NCBI GenBank assembly: GCA_050184585.1
Contig: JBFXAF010000007.1
Location: forward strand, 62,001-126,000
DNA: 64,000 nt
Origin: JBFXAF01 sp050184585
GTDB lineage: Bacteria; Pseudomonadota; Alphaproteobacteria; Rhizobiales; Rhizobiaceae
Reading direction: 5' to 3'
The position numbers and the translations under genes were made by a program. The notes beneath the pieces were generated by a model. The model ran no database searches, was not told where the DNA came from, and saw only the letters and a program-made list of their open reading frames with translations. Below are positions 29,786-38,626 of this stretch, piece by piece (within the stretch, counting starts at the first letter, position 1; every line of letters starts with the position of its first letter).

Positions 29786-30562
29786 CTATTGCCCGGCGAG
29801 GACGCGCATCGCCTTCTCGTGCAGTTCCGGGGTGGCGGCGGCCAGAACATCGCCGCCTGCTTCCGCCGGGCGGCCATCGAAGGTGGTCACCACGCCGCCT
29901 GCCTGCTCGATGATCGGGATCAGGGCGACGATGTCATAGGACTGCAGCCCCGGGTCAGTGACGATGTCGACGCTGCCGCCCGCGACCATGGCGAAGGCGT
30001 AGCAGTCGGCGCCGTAGCGGGCGAGCCGCACCCCGCTCTCCAGCCTGTCGTAGAGGGCACGCGCATTGCCACGGAACAGCGACGGTGTGGTCGTGAACAG
30101 CGTCGCTTCGGAGAGATCCGTCACCCTGCGCGTCGCCAGCCTGCGGCCTCCGCCCGGGCCCTCGTAGTAGGCGCCTGTGGCATCGGCGTAGTAGAGTTCG
30201 CCCGTGAAGGGTTGCGACATCAACCCCGCGACCGCGTCTCCGTCCACGGTCAGACCGACCAGCGTGCCCCAGACCGGCAGGCCGGAGATGAAGGCGCGGG
30301 TGCCGTCAATCGGATCAATCACCCACTGATGGACAGCGCCGCCGTTCACCAGCCCGTACTCTTCGCCCAGGATCGAATGGTCAGGGAAGCGCGCCCGGAT
30401 GACCTCCCGGATCGCGCGTTCCGCCGCGCGGTCGGCCTCGGTGACAGGGTCGAACCCGGCGGAAAGCTTGTTGTCGATCGTCGTGCCCTGGCGGAACCGG
30501 GGGAGCGTCTCGGCCGCCGCCACGGCGGCGATCTCGCGCATGAATTCGACGGGAATTTTCAC
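29786..30562 (-). CDS. hisN: Histidinol-phosphatase / inositol monophosphatase family
   Basis: A 258-residue metal-dependent phosphatase. Visible motifs are GEEYG (metal-binding Glu), the WVIDPIDGTRAFISG core and the C-terminal SYDIVALIPIIEQAGGVV loop. Sequence style places it in the HisN-type branch that removes phosphate from histidinol phosphate in histidine synthesis; an inositol-phosphatase role cannot be excluded. GTG at 30562 is the start, with GAGGG upstream. The neighbouring sRNA of the suhB/mmgR type is transcribed away from it, a known arrangement in alphaproteobacteria. Confidence 0.88.
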   Translation of the reverse strand: MKIPVEFMREIAAVAAAETLPRFRQGTTIDNKLSAGFDPVTEADRAAERAIREVIRARFPDHSILGEEYGLVNGGAVHQWVIDPIDGTRAFISGLPVWGTLVGLTVDGDAVAGLMSQPFTGELYYADATGAYYEGPGGGRRLATRRVTDLSEATLFTTTPSLFRGNARALYDRLESGVRLARYGADCYAFAMVAGGSVDIVTDPGLQSYDIVALIPIIEQAGGVVTTFDGRPAEAGGDVLAAATPELHEKAMRVLAGQ

Positions 30563-30642
30563 CTGCCGGCCCTCGCTGTTGCCGAAATGTCACCGTCCGA
30601 CGACACTGTCTCTGACATATTGCGATGCGCGAAAAAAGTCCG

Positions 30643-30671
30643 TTGACATTTGTGCGATGCACCATAGTCTT
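30643..30671 (+). promoter_or_regulatory. Probable promoter of the alpha-r8 sRNA
   Basis: A consensus -35 TTGACA lies at 30643–30648. The -10 is weaker; an AT-rich CATAGTCTT sits at 30663–30671. The position is right for an sRNA starting at about 30672–30680. Confidence 0.55.
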
Positions 30672-30761
30672 TTCCTCGGACGGGTTCGCTCGTCCATGCC
30701 CTCCTTGGGCGTTTCCTCCCTAGACTTCGACCGCATCGTGCGAACGATGCGGTCTTTTTTT
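30672..30761 (+). ncRNA. mmgR: alpha-r8 family small RNA (mmgR/suhB type)
   Basis: A roughly 90-nt untranslated RNA. A 5' hairpin (GGACG at 30678, CGTCC at 30691) is followed by a single-stranded pyrimidine-rich centre with CCCTCCTTGGGCG and the motif TTTCCTCCCT, and a strong terminator hairpin (GACCGCATCGT / ACGATGCGGTC, 30729–30754) with a run of seven T. This matches what is known of the alphaproteobacterial suhB/mmgR RNA, which limits polyhydroxybutyrate accumulation in Sinorhizobium and typically lies beside an inositol-monophosphatase-family gene. The C/U-rich loops could pair with Shine-Dalgarno sequences. Identification is from memory of the family pattern, not a covariance search. 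Confidence 0.8.
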
Positions 30762-30800
30762 GTGTCCCGCGAGGAACCGGGCAGTCGGGGGAAACGGAAT

Positions 30801-31691
30801 TCATTCGGCAGCGATCGAAGGCCGCCAGGTGAGTTCGTCGGACAGGGCCATCAGGGCGCTGGACACTCGCGTGAGGTCATCGGCAAGCGCATCGAAGCCG
30901 GCCGTCTTCTCGAATGTGCGCTCATTCATGTAGAGGGCGCGGTTCACTTCGATCTGGATCGCGTGGAGCCCGCGAGCCGGTCGGCCGTAATGCTCGGTGA
31001 TGAACCCGCCGGCATAGGGCTTGTTGTGTGCCACGCCGTACCCGAGGCCGGACAGCGCGGCGATCGTCGTCTCGGTGATGCGCCTGTCCGCGGAAACGCC
31101 GAAGCGGTCGCCAATGATGAAGTCGGGCCTTATCCCGGCATCGCCGACACGGATGGACGCCGGCATCGAGTGGCAATCCACCAGGACTGCAACCCCGTAC
31201 CGGGCATGGGTCTCGTTCAACAGACGCTTGAGCCGGTCGTGGTACGGCTTGTACGTGCCCTCGATACGCTCCACGGCCTCGGCCAGCGGCAGACGGCCGG
31301 CATAGATATCCAGGCCCTCGCCGACCAACCGCGGAACCGTGCCAAGCCCGCCCGCGACACGCGCCGACCGGGCATTTGCATATGGCGGCAGCGGCTCGTT
31401 GAACATTCGCGGATCAAGTTCCCAGGGCTCGCGGTTCACATCCAGCCAGGCGCGCGGAAAGTTCGCGGCAAGCATGGGCGCGCCGAGCGCCACGGCTCCC
31501 GAGAAGAGTTCCTCGACGTAGCTGTCCTCGGATCGCCGGATCGCCTGTCGGTCAAGCCGGCTCATCGCGAGAAAGCGCGGAGGATAGTTGCGTCCCGAAT
31601 GCGGGGAGTTGAAGACGAACGGAGCCCGCTGCTGCGGCGGGTGGCGGACTTCGAACGGCGGCGGGCCCCGGAACTCTTCGGATGCGTTCAT
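30801..31691 (-). CDS. N-formylglutamate amidohydrolase family protein
   Basis: A 296-residue hydrolase of the N-formylglutamate deformylase family (HutG-like). Motifs NSPHSGRNY near residue 28 and VDCHSMP supply the metal-binding His and Asp residues; QIEVNRALYMNE near the end is also conserved. The expected reaction is release of formate from N-formylglutamate, though no other histidine-degradation gene is nearby. The ATG at 31691 is chosen over an in-frame start at 31796, which adds only a low-complexity Arg/Ala stretch. It is divergent from cpdR, a neighbourhood also seen in other Rhizobiales. Confidence 0.85.
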   Translation of the reverse strand: MNASEEFRGPPPFEVRHPPQQRAPFVFNSPHSGRNYPPRFLAMSRLDRQAIRRSEDSYVEELFSGAVALGAPMLAANFPRAWLDVNREPWELDPRMFNEPLPPYANARSARVAGGLGTVPRLVGEGLDIYAGRLPLAEAVERIEGTYKPYHDRLKRLLNETHARYGVAVLVDCHSMPASIRVGDAGIRPDFIIGDRFGVSADRRITETTIAALSGLGYGVAHNKPYAGGFITEHYGRPARGLHAIQIEVNRALYMNERTFEKTAGFDALADDLTRVSSALMALSDELTWRPSIAAE

Positions 31692-31883
31692 TGGCGGGGG
31701 CCGACCGGCCACTGCGTGCGGTTCATGATCGAACCCTGCCACCCGCCGGCCCGGTCTGTCCAGTGCCGCAGCGGCACGGCGGCCATCCGCGTTCACTTGA
31801 TGTTTACCCGCTGCGCCGCATATACGACATGGTTAATGCCCACCGGTCGCTGGCGCTGGCCGACGCGACGACGGACGGAAATG

Positions 31884-32246
31884 ATGGCACGAATCCTGCT
31901 GGCGGAAGACGATCACGACATGCGCCGCTTCCTGGTCAAGGCGCTCGAACGCGCGGGCCATGACGTCAGCGACTACGACAACGGCGCTTCGGCCTATGAA
32001 CGGCTGCGGGAGGAGCCCTTCTCCCTGCTCCTGACAGACATCGTCATGCCAGAAATGGACGGCATCGAGCTGGCTCGGCGCGCCACCGAGATAGACCCGG
32101 ACCTCAAGGTCATGTTCATCACCGGCTTCGCGGCGGTCGCGCTCAATCCGGATTCTCGTGCGCCGAAGGATGCGAAGGTGCTGTCCAAGCCCTTTCACCT
32201 CCGCGATCTCGTAAACGAGGTCGACAAGATGCTCCAGGCTGCCTGA
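31884..32246 (+). CDS. cpdR: Cell-cycle response regulator CpdR
   Basis: A 120-residue single-domain response regulator: acidic pocket Glu8-Asp9-Asp10, phospho-acceptor Asp52 in LLTDIVMPEMDG, Thr in FITGFAA and Lys in LSKPFHLRDL. The sequence is nearly that of rhizobial CpdR, which in its unphosphorylated form directs the ClpXP protease to cell-cycle substrates such as CtrA under control of CckA–ChpT. ATG at 31884 gives the usual MARILLAEDD N-terminus; an ATG immediately before it (31881) is the alternative. The frame is open far upstream, but that part is antisense to the amidohydrolase gene. Confidence 0.93.
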   Translation: MARILLAEDDHDMRRFLVKALERAGHDVSDYDNGASAYERLREEPFSLLLTDIVMPEMDGIELARRATEIDPDLKVMFITGFAAVALNPDSRAPKDAKVLSKPFHLRDLVNEVDKMLQAA

Positions 32247-32322
32247 ACCGCGCCTGGACCTGCATGCTCGACCCTCGATGAGCCCCGCCGTGAACGGCCC
32301 GGAACGGGCACCGTGCACGGTA

Positions 32323-32351
32323 TTGACGCTCAATGTCAAAAGTGGTGTATG
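32323..32351 (+). promoter_or_regulatory. Promoter of tRNA-Val
   Basis: TTGACG at 32323–32328 and TGTATG at 32346–32351 are separated by 17 bases and end 12 bases before the mature tRNA 5' end. Confidence 0.65.
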
Positions 32352-32363
32352 CGCGGCTCGAAT

Positions 32364-32438
<75 letters not shown>

Positions 32439-32640
32439 TTCGGCCAAAGTAGACCTTGTATTCGAGCTTCGCGGTTCCTTGTGGAGACCGCACCAGCGTC
32501 GGCGAGTTGCCCAAGTAGGTCTTCTTCAAGAACAAGCATCGCCGCTGGGTCGGTATCGTTGTACCGAATAATATCTTCGAAATATCCATCGGATAGGAAG
32601 TGCTTGCGCGCTGCGTGTTTCTGCCTCTACTAACCCGATC

Positions 32641-33681
32641 ATGGTTGTCGGCAGTAAGACGGGGCGGTCGAGACGCGGCGGCGGCAAGCCAACCATCGCC
32701 GATGTGGCCCGTCATGCGGGTGTCGGCGCGATCACCGTGTCGCGGGCGATGCGCGAGCCCGATCGCGTCTCGCCCGAACTCAGGGCGCAGATCGCCGCAG
32801 CCGTCGAGGCGCTTGGCTACGTACCGGACCGGAACGCCCGGGCGCTTGCCTCGGCGCGCGCCGACATCGTGGCGGTGCTTGTCCCCTCACTCACCAACAA
32901 CGTCTTCGCCGAGGTCGTCCGCGGCATTTATGACGGGCTGGGCGACGGTCACCTGCAGATCCATCTGGGCAACACGCACTATTCGGGTCTCGAGGAGGAG
33001 CGGCTGCTCCAGGCGTTCCTCAGCCAGCGTCCGTCGGCGGTGGTCGTGTCGGGCATCGACCAGACGCCCGCCGCGCGCCGTATGCTCGAAGATGCCGGCT
33101 GCCCGGTCGTGCAGATCATGGAAACGGGCCCGGATCCGATCGACATGATGATCGGCTTCTCCCATGTCGAGGGCGGTCGAATGGTGACGCGCCACCTCAT
33201 CGATGCGGGCTACCGGCGGATCGGCTTCATCGGAGCCCGGATGGATCCCCGCTCGCAGCGCCGTATGGCCGGCTACCGTGCCGCCGTCGAGGCGGCCGGG
33301 CTCTACGATCCGCGGCTTGTAACGACGACCCCGATCCCATCCAGCGTATCGCTCGGGCGCGAATTGCTTCGCGAGGCCCTGGCCAAGGCGCCGCATCTCG
33401 ACGCCGTGTTCTGCAACAATGACGATCTGGCGCTCGGCGTTCTGTTCGAGTGCAGCCGGGCGGCGATCGCTGTGCCATCGCGGATCGGCATCGCGGGCTT
33501 CAACGACCTCGACATGATGGAAGTCGCGTTCCCGTCGCTGACGAGCGTCCGCACCCCGCGCTACCAGATCGGCCGGCAGGCGATCGCCATGGCGAGAGCC
33601 GCGATCGCCGGCAAACGGCCCGAGACGACGGTCGTCGATACCGGTTTCGAACTCAAGCCGCGAGAGAGCACCGCCCGCTAA
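32641..33681 (+). CDS. LacI family transcriptional regulator (gluconate-type)
   Basis: A 346-residue LacI-family repressor. The HTH and hinge helix occupy about residues 16–70 (PTIADVARHAGVGAITVSRA, then ALGYVPDRNARALAS), followed by the periplasmic-binding-like sugar domain with ICVF-type segments such as DAVFCNNDDLALGVLFE. The resemblance is to GntR (gluconate) repressors of the LacI family. It directly precedes a sugar ABC operon with gluconokinase and a lactonase, and a perfect operator lies 46 bases after its stop, so it most likely controls that operon. Confidence 0.93.
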   Translation: MVVGSKTGRSRRGGGKPTIADVARHAGVGAITVSRAMREPDRVSPELRAQIAAAVEALGYVPDRNARALASARADIVAVLVPSLTNNVFAEVVRGIYDGLGDGHLQIHLGNTHYSGLEEERLLQAFLSQRPSAVVVSGIDQTPAARRMLEDAGCPVVQIMETGPDPIDMMIGFSHVEGGRMVTRHLIDAGYRRIGFIGARMDPRSQRRMAGYRAAVEAAGLYDPRLVTTTPIPSSVSLGRELLREALAKAPHLDAVFCNNDDLALGVLFECSRAAIAVPSRIGIAGFNDLDMMEVAFPSLTSVRTPRYQIGRQAIAMARAAIAGKRPETTVVDTGFELKPRESTAR

Positions 33682-33726
33682 TCCGGATTCCGCTGCTTCC
33701 ACGGAATTCTGCTTTACACTGACAAT

Positions 33727-33740
33727 TGGTAGCGCTACCA
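33727..33740. promoter_or_regulatory. LacI-family operator TGGTAGCGCTACCA
   Basis: A perfect 14-base palindrome with a central CG, of the type bound by GntR/LacI-family repressors. It follows TTTACACTGACAAT and lies about 190 bases upstream of the binding-protein gene, between regulator and operon. Confidence 0.78.
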
Positions 33741-33930
33741 TCTTTCCGTGATCGCCGCCGCGGGTGGCGTTCAGCGCCGGCTTGAGTTGACTGTTTGTCT
33801 GAATTGTAGGACAAATGCCGGGCATGGATCGCGAGGGGGGAGACCGCGCGATCCGGCGGGGGCGACATCGCTGCTCCGTCCGCGAACGACCCGCCGAAGC
33901 GCACCACGAGACCGAACCGGGAGGAAGCCA

Positions 33931-35055
33931 ATGATCAGGAAAATCGCAGGCGGCGCGGTCGCCGCCGTTGTTGTCATGCTGATGTCGTCCTCGGCTATCG
34001 CCGAGCCGGAAGTCGTTTCCGGACCGTCCTCAGACCCTAACTGCTATGCGCCGTGGACCGACCAGACCAAGTTCCTCAAATACGCCAAGAAGGACGGGCC
34101 ATACCGGATCGCGCTGGCCAATGGCTACATCGCCAACACCTGGCGCATCCAGATGATCCAGACCGCCAAGGCCTACGCCGCGCAGCCCGATGTGGCCGCC
34201 AAGCTCAAGGAGTTCAAGGTCGTTTCCACCGGCGAGGACGTGCCGGCGCAGATTTCGGCCATCAACACGTTCATTGACGCCGGTTACGACGCCATCGTCG
34301 TCAACGCGCAGAACCCCACGGCCTTCGGACCGGTCATCAAGCGGGCGAAGGAAGCCGGCGTCATTCTCGTCGCCTTCGACAACATTCTGGCTACCGAGGA
34401 CGCCATCAACGTCAACGTCGACCAGAAGGGCCTCGGCGTTCTCTGGGCCAACTGGCTGGCCAAGCACCTGCCGGACGGCGGCAAGATCCTCGAAGTGCGC
34501 GGCGTCGCTGGTACGTCGGTCGACACCGACCGCCACAACGGCATCCACGAGACGTTCGCCGCCACCGGCAAGAAATGGGACGTGGTTGAGGTCGTGGGCA
34601 AGTGGGACGACGGCACCGCCCAGAAGGCGACGGCCGATGCGATCGCCGTGCACAAGTCCTTCGACGGCATCACGGTGCAGGGCGGATCGACCGGCACCAT
34701 CCAGGCGGTGATCGACGCGAAGCACGCGTTCGTTCCTGTCGGCGGCGAGACGGAGAACGGCTTCCGCAAGTTCTGCGCCAAGTTCGCGGCAGAGGGGCTG
34801 AAGTGCTCGTCGGCCGGCACCGGCCCGGCGCAGGTGGCGGTCGCGATCAAGACGGCGATCGCCGCGCTCGAAGGCGAGGTCGTGCCGCAGGAGATCAAGC
34901 TGCCGACGGCGATCGTCGAAGACCCGAACTTCAAGGAAGGCGAGGACTTCTATCCGGCCGAATCGGACAACTTCTTCGTCGGCAACTCCTTCCCCACCTG
35001 CGGGATCAACTTCACGGCCCAGGAAATCATGGGCCAGACCCAGGAAAACCAGTAA
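33931..35055 (+). CDS. Sugar ABC transporter substrate-binding protein
   Basis: A 374-residue periplasmic protein with a signal peptide (residues 1 to about 24, MIRKIAGGAVAAVVVMLMSS) and the ribose/galactose-type type-1 periplasmic-binding fold (PYRIALANGYIANTWRIQMI, AQISAINTFIDAGYDAIVVN). It captures a sugar or sugar acid for the downstream ATPase and permeases. GGAGGAAG precedes the ATG at 33931. The presence of gluconokinase and a lactonase in the same operon suggests an aldonate or related sugar, which remains inference. A hairpin with a T-run follows the gene. Confidence 0.92.
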   Translation: MIRKIAGGAVAAVVVMLMSSSAIAEPEVVSGPSSDPNCYAPWTDQTKFLKYAKKDGPYRIALANGYIANTWRIQMIQTAKAYAAQPDVAAKLKEFKVVSTGEDVPAQISAINTFIDAGYDAIVVNAQNPTAFGPVIKRAKEAGVILVAFDNILATEDAINVNVDQKGLGVLWANWLAKHLPDGGKILEVRGVAGTSVDTDRHNGIHETFAATGKKWDVVEVVGKWDDGTAQKATADAIAVHKSFDGITVQGGSTGTIQAVIDAKHAFVPVGGETENGFRKFCAKFAAEGLKCSSAGTGPAQVAVAIKTAIAALEGEVVPQEIKLPTAIVEDPNFKEGEDFYPAESDNFFVGNSFPTCGINFTAQEIMGQTQENQ

Positions 35056-35071
35056 GGTTTCCTCCTCGACT

Positions 35072-35103
35072 GGCGCCGCGGTTTCCCGCGGCGCCCCTTT
35101 TTT
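35072..35103 (+). terminator. Intra-operon terminator/attenuator after the binding-protein gene
   Basis: The stem GGCGCCGCGG / CCGCGGCGCC with a short loop is followed by CC and six T. It lies between the binding protein and ATPase genes, so it probably lowers expression of the downstream genes relative to the binding protein. Confidence 0.8.
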
Positions 35104-35125
35104 GCTTCGCGCCTCGGGAGGGCAC

Positions 35126-36664
35126 ATGGACGCGGCGGCATCGCTCTTCCGCATGGAAGGCGTATCCAAACGCTATGGCGGCGTTCGTGCCCTGGAGAAG
35201 GCCGAGCTGGTCGTGCAGCCCGGCCGGATCCACGCCATTCTCGGCGAGAACGGAGCCGGCAAGTCGACCCTGATCAAGATCATGGCCGGCGTCGTGGCGC
35301 CCGACGAGGGGCGCATGACGCTCGAAGGCCGAGACGTGTCATTCGTTTCGCCGGCCGCGGCCAACCAGGCGGGCATCGTCTGCATGTTCCAGGAACTGTC
35401 CCTGGTTCCCGATCTCACCGTGGCCGACAACATCGCCATATCCAACCCGCCGAAACGTTTCGGCCTGATCGACCGCGCGGCGCAGCGGCGGAAGGCGGAG
35501 CAAGCCCTGGCGCGCGCCGGCGCCGAGGGCATCCATCCGAGCGCGCTGGTGAAGGACCTACCCCTGTCGCGCCGACAGATGGTGGAGATCGCCAAGGCGC
35601 TGGCGCGCAACCCGCGCATCCTCATCCTCGACGAGGCGACATCGGCGCTGACCTCGGCCGACGTCGCCAAGGTCTTCGCCGTGCTGAAGCGCCTGCGGAG
35701 CGAAGGGCTGGCGCTGCTCTACATCTCGCATCGGATGAACGAGATCGCCGAACTCGCCGATGAGTGCACCGTCTTCCGCAACGGGCGCAACGTCGCCACC
35801 TATGCCGCCGGCGCCAAGACCGACGACGAGGTCGTCGAACTGATGATCGGCCGCGAGTACCGGCATGTCTTTCCGCCGAAACCGGCACGGGGCGCCGCCG
35901 TAGCGGCGCCGGCCCTCGAATGCCGCAAGCTGTCATGGACCGACAGGCTCAGGGATGTCTCCCTGTCGGTCGGCCGAGGCGAGATCGTCGGCCTGGGCGG
36001 GCTCGACGGGCAGGGCCAGCGGGAACTGCTGCTCGCATTCTTTGGCGTGTTGCGAGGCGTGACCGGAGAAGTCCGGGTCGACGGCAAACCGGTCACTCTG
36101 GGCGGCCCGAATGCGGCCCGCGATGCCGGGGCGGGGATGGCCCTCATCCCCGAGGACCGCAAGACCGAGGGGCTCATGCTGCCGATGTCGGTGCGGGCCA
36201 ACCTCTCATTCGCCACGCTCGACCGGTTTTCGACGGCGGGCGTGATCGACCGCGTCGCCGAGACGAAAGCGATCGACGAGATGGTGAAGCTGCTCGCCAT
36301 CAAGACGGCCGGCCTCGACATCGCGGTCGGCGCCCTGTCCGGCGGCAACCAGCAGAAGGTGGTGATCGCCAAGTGGCTGATGCGCAAGCCGCGCGTCATC
36401 CTGCTCAACGATCCGACGCGAGGCATCGACGTCGGCACCAAGCAGGAGATCTACCAGTTGCTGAGGCGCCTGGCGGACGAAGGCGCGGCGATCCTCTTCT
36501 ACTCGACCGACTACGACGAGCTGATCGGCTGCTGCGACCGCGTCCTGGTGATGTATGACGGCGCAGTCAGGCGTGAATTGCAAGGCGAGACACTCGATGA
36601 GCATGCGCTGATCGCCAGCGCGCTGAACATCGAGGCCCAGCCGATGGCGGAGGCTGCGCAGTGA
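35126..36664 (+). CDS. Sugar ABC transporter ATP-binding protein (two-domain, RbsA type)
   Basis: A 512-residue protein with two fused ATPase domains. The first has Walker A GENGAGKST, signature LSRRQMVEIAKAL and Walker B ILILDEATSAL. The second, as usual for RbsA-type proteins, has a degenerate Walker A (GLGGLDGQGQRELL) but a complete LSGGNQQKVVIAKWL signature and a LLNDPTRGID Walker B. GGGAGGGCAC precedes the ATG at 35126. Its stop overlaps the GTG of the first permease gene, implying translational coupling. Confidence 0.95.
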   Translation: MDAAASLFRMEGVSKRYGGVRALEKAELVVQPGRIHAILGENGAGKSTLIKIMAGVVAPDEGRMTLEGRDVSFVSPAAANQAGIVCMFQELSLVPDLTVADNIAISNPPKRFGLIDRAAQRRKAEQALARAGAEGIHPSALVKDLPLSRRQMVEIAKALARNPRILILDEATSALTSADVAKVFAVLKRLRSEGLALLYISHRMNEIAELADECTVFRNGRNVATYAAGAKTDDEVVELMIGREYRHVFPPKPARGAAVAAPALECRKLSWTDRLRDVSLSVGRGEIVGLGGLDGQGQRELLLAFFGVLRGVTGEVRVDGKPVTLGGPNAARDAGAGMALIPEDRKTEGLMLPMSVRANLSFATLDRFSTAGVIDRVAETKAIDEMVKLLAIKTAGLDIAVGALSGGNQQKVVIAKWLMRKPRVILLNDPTRGIDVGTKQEIYQLLRRLADEGAAILFYSTDYDELIGCCDRVLVMYDGAVRRELQGETLDEHALIASALNIEAQPMAEAAQ

Positions 36665-37641
36665 ACGAGTGGCGCTATCGGATCGCCGAACATCGAGGCA
36701 CGTTGTTCGCGCTCGGCCTTTTCGTCGCAATGTTCGCGGTCTATGTCGCCAACCATCCGGCCGGCTTGACGGCGAATGTCGTCCAGACGGCGTCGAACAA
36801 GGGCGTGCTGCTCGCCTTCGTCGCCATGGCGCAAACGCTTGTCGTCCTTACCGCCGGCATCGACCTGTCGGTCGGAATGATCTTCATCCTTACCAATTGC
36901 CTGGCCTCCTCGCTCGTCGTCGGCTCGCCCGCCGAGGCGCTGTTCGGGGTCGTCGTCGTGCTCTTCGCGGGCCTCGCCTGCGGTGCCCTGAACGGCCTGC
37001 TGGTCATCGTCGGACGGCTGCAGCCGATCGTGGCGACGATCGCGACGGGGGCCATGTTCTTCGGGCTCGCCCTGCTGCTGAGGCCCTTCCCGGGAGGGTC
37101 CGTGAACGAGGACCTCGCCGACCTTGTCACGGGACGGCTGTTCGGGACGATCCCCAACAGCCTCATCCTGCTCTTGGTCGTCGTGCTGGTCGTGTGGGTG
37201 CCGTTCCGGCGCTCGGAGACGGGGCGGGCCGCCTACGCGGTCGGCTCGAACGAGCAGGCAGCCTACATGTCCGGCGTGGCGACCAGTCGCGGCAAGTTCG
37301 CCGCCTATGCGCTTTCCGGCCTGCTCGCGTCTGTCGGCGGCCTGTTCCTCACCTTCTACACCTACACGGGCGAGGCGGCCTATGCGAGCGGCAGTTCGTA
37401 CACGCTCTGGTCGATCGCGGCCGTGGTCCTGGGCGGAGTGTCGCTCTATGGCGGGCGCGGCAGCGCCATCGGGGCGATCTTCGGCGCCTTCGCGGCGCGT
37501 ACGACGGGCGACATGCTCTTCGTCTTCGACGTCGAACCCCTTTGGCAGCCCCTTCTGCAGGGCGTGATCCTCATGCTCGCGGTCTCGATCGGCGCCTTCG
37601 CGCTGCTCAGGCTGCGCAACCGGCTGGACCTGTTCGAATGA
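36661..37641 (+). CDS. Sugar ABC transporter permease 1
   Basis: A 326-residue RbsC-type inner-membrane permease with eight to ten hydrophobic helices. The conserved stretch AQTLVVLTAGIDLSVG and the coupling segment around NEQAAYMSGVATSRGKFAAY are present. It starts with GTG inside the TGA stop of the ATPase gene and ends in an ATGA overlap with permease 2, so the three are translated together. The two permeases probably form a heterodimeric channel. Confidence 0.94.
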   Translation: MNEWRYRIAEHRGTLFALGLFVAMFAVYVANHPAGLTANVVQTASNKGVLLAFVAMAQTLVVLTAGIDLSVGMIFILTNCLASSLVVGSPAEALFGVVVVLFAGLACGALNGLLVIVGRLQPIVATIATGAMFFGLALLLRPFPGGSVNEDLADLVTGRLFGTIPNSLILLLVVVLVVWVPFRRSETGRAAYAVGSNEQAAYMSGVATSRGKFAAYALSGLLASVGGLFLTFYTYTGEAAYASGSSYTLWSIAAVVLGGVSLYGGRGSAIGAIFGAFAARTTGDMLFVFDVEPLWQPLLQGVILMLAVSIGAFALLRLRNRLDLFE

Positions 37642-38621
37642 GCGAGGTTTCCGAGACCCGCCGGTTCCCGGTGCCAGCGGTCATCCGGCGGGCAGACCCC
37701 GCCGTGCTGACGGCGTTCGGCTGCATCATCCTCGTGCTGTTCATCGGCAGCCTGTACTCGCCGAACTTCCTGTCGCCCGAATATCTGCTCCAGCAATTGA
37801 AAGTGGCCGCATTCCTCGGCGTGATCGCGTCGGGGATGATGCTCGTCATCCTGCTCGGGCAGATCGACCTCTCGGTGCCCTGGGTGGTGACGGCGGGCGC
37901 GATGATGGCCTGCGCGGCGGCGGGTTTCGGACCAGCCGGCTCCGCGCTCGCCATTCCCTTCGGGATCATCTGCGGCATCGGCTTCGGGCTGGTGAACGGC
38001 ATCGGCGTCGCCTATCTGCGCATCCCGTCGATGATCGTCACGCTGGCGACCAACGTCGTCGCACAAGGCCTCATGGTCGTCTACACGGGCGGGTTCTCCC
38101 CGCAGGATTCCGCTACGCCAGCCATGCGGTGGCTGGCGACCGGCTTCGCGATTCCCGGCATCCCGAACGCCATCCTGGTCTGGCTCGTCGTCGGCGCCGC
38201 CACGGTGTTCGTGCTGACCCGCACCACCTTCGGCCGCGCCGTCTACGGGATCGGCAACCGCGAGCGCGCCGCCTACCTGTCGGGCGTCAACACCCGGCGC
38301 GTCGTGATGATCGCCTTCGCCGCGTCGGGGGCGCTCAGCGCGCTCGGCGGGGTGCTGCTCGCCGGCTATGCATCGAAGGCCGCACAGGCGATGGGCGACG
38401 CCTATCTCCTGCCGGCGATCGCGGCGGTGGTGCTCGGTGGCACCTCGATCCTCGGCGGGCGCGGATCCTATCTCGGCACGGTGGCGGGCGTGATCCTGAT
38501 CACTCTGCTCCAATCCATCCTGTCGGTCATGCAGATGCCCGAGGCAGGCCGCCAGATCATCTATGGCGTGGTGATCGTGGCAATGCTGCTGCTGTACGGC
38601 CGGACTCCGGCGAACCGGTAG
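37638..38621 (+). CDS. Sugar ABC transporter permease 2
   Basis: A 327-residue RbsC-type permease with about nine hydrophobic helices. It has VILLGQIDLSVPWVV in place of the usual GGIDLSVG motif and the coupling segment NRERAAYLSGVNTRRV. The ATG at 37638 overlaps the preceding stop by four bases. The variant Gln-Ile-Asp-Leu-Ser-Val-Pro motif suggests it has diverged from permease 1 to make a heterodimer. It is followed within six bases by the gluconokinase start. Confidence 0.94.
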   Translation: MSEVSETRRFPVPAVIRRADPAVLTAFGCIILVLFIGSLYSPNFLSPEYLLQQLKVAAFLGVIASGMMLVILLGQIDLSVPWVVTAGAMMACAAAGFGPAGSALAIPFGIICGIGFGLVNGIGVAYLRIPSMIVTLATNVVAQGLMVVYTGGFSPQDSATPAMRWLATGFAIPGIPNAILVWLVVGAATVFVLTRTTFGRAVYGIGNRERAAYLSGVNTRRVVMIAFAASGALSALGGVLLAGYASKAAQAMGDAYLLPAIAAVVLGGTSILGGRGSYLGTVAGVILITLLQSILSVMQMPEAGRQIIYGVVIVAMLLLYGRTPANR

Positions 38622-38626
38622 CGATC

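Noticed and set aside
30399..31880. Long plus-strand open frame running into CpdR
   Set aside because: It is antisense to hisN and the amidohydrolase gene; only the last 120 codons look like protein, and the Arg-rich remainder is a high-GC shadow.
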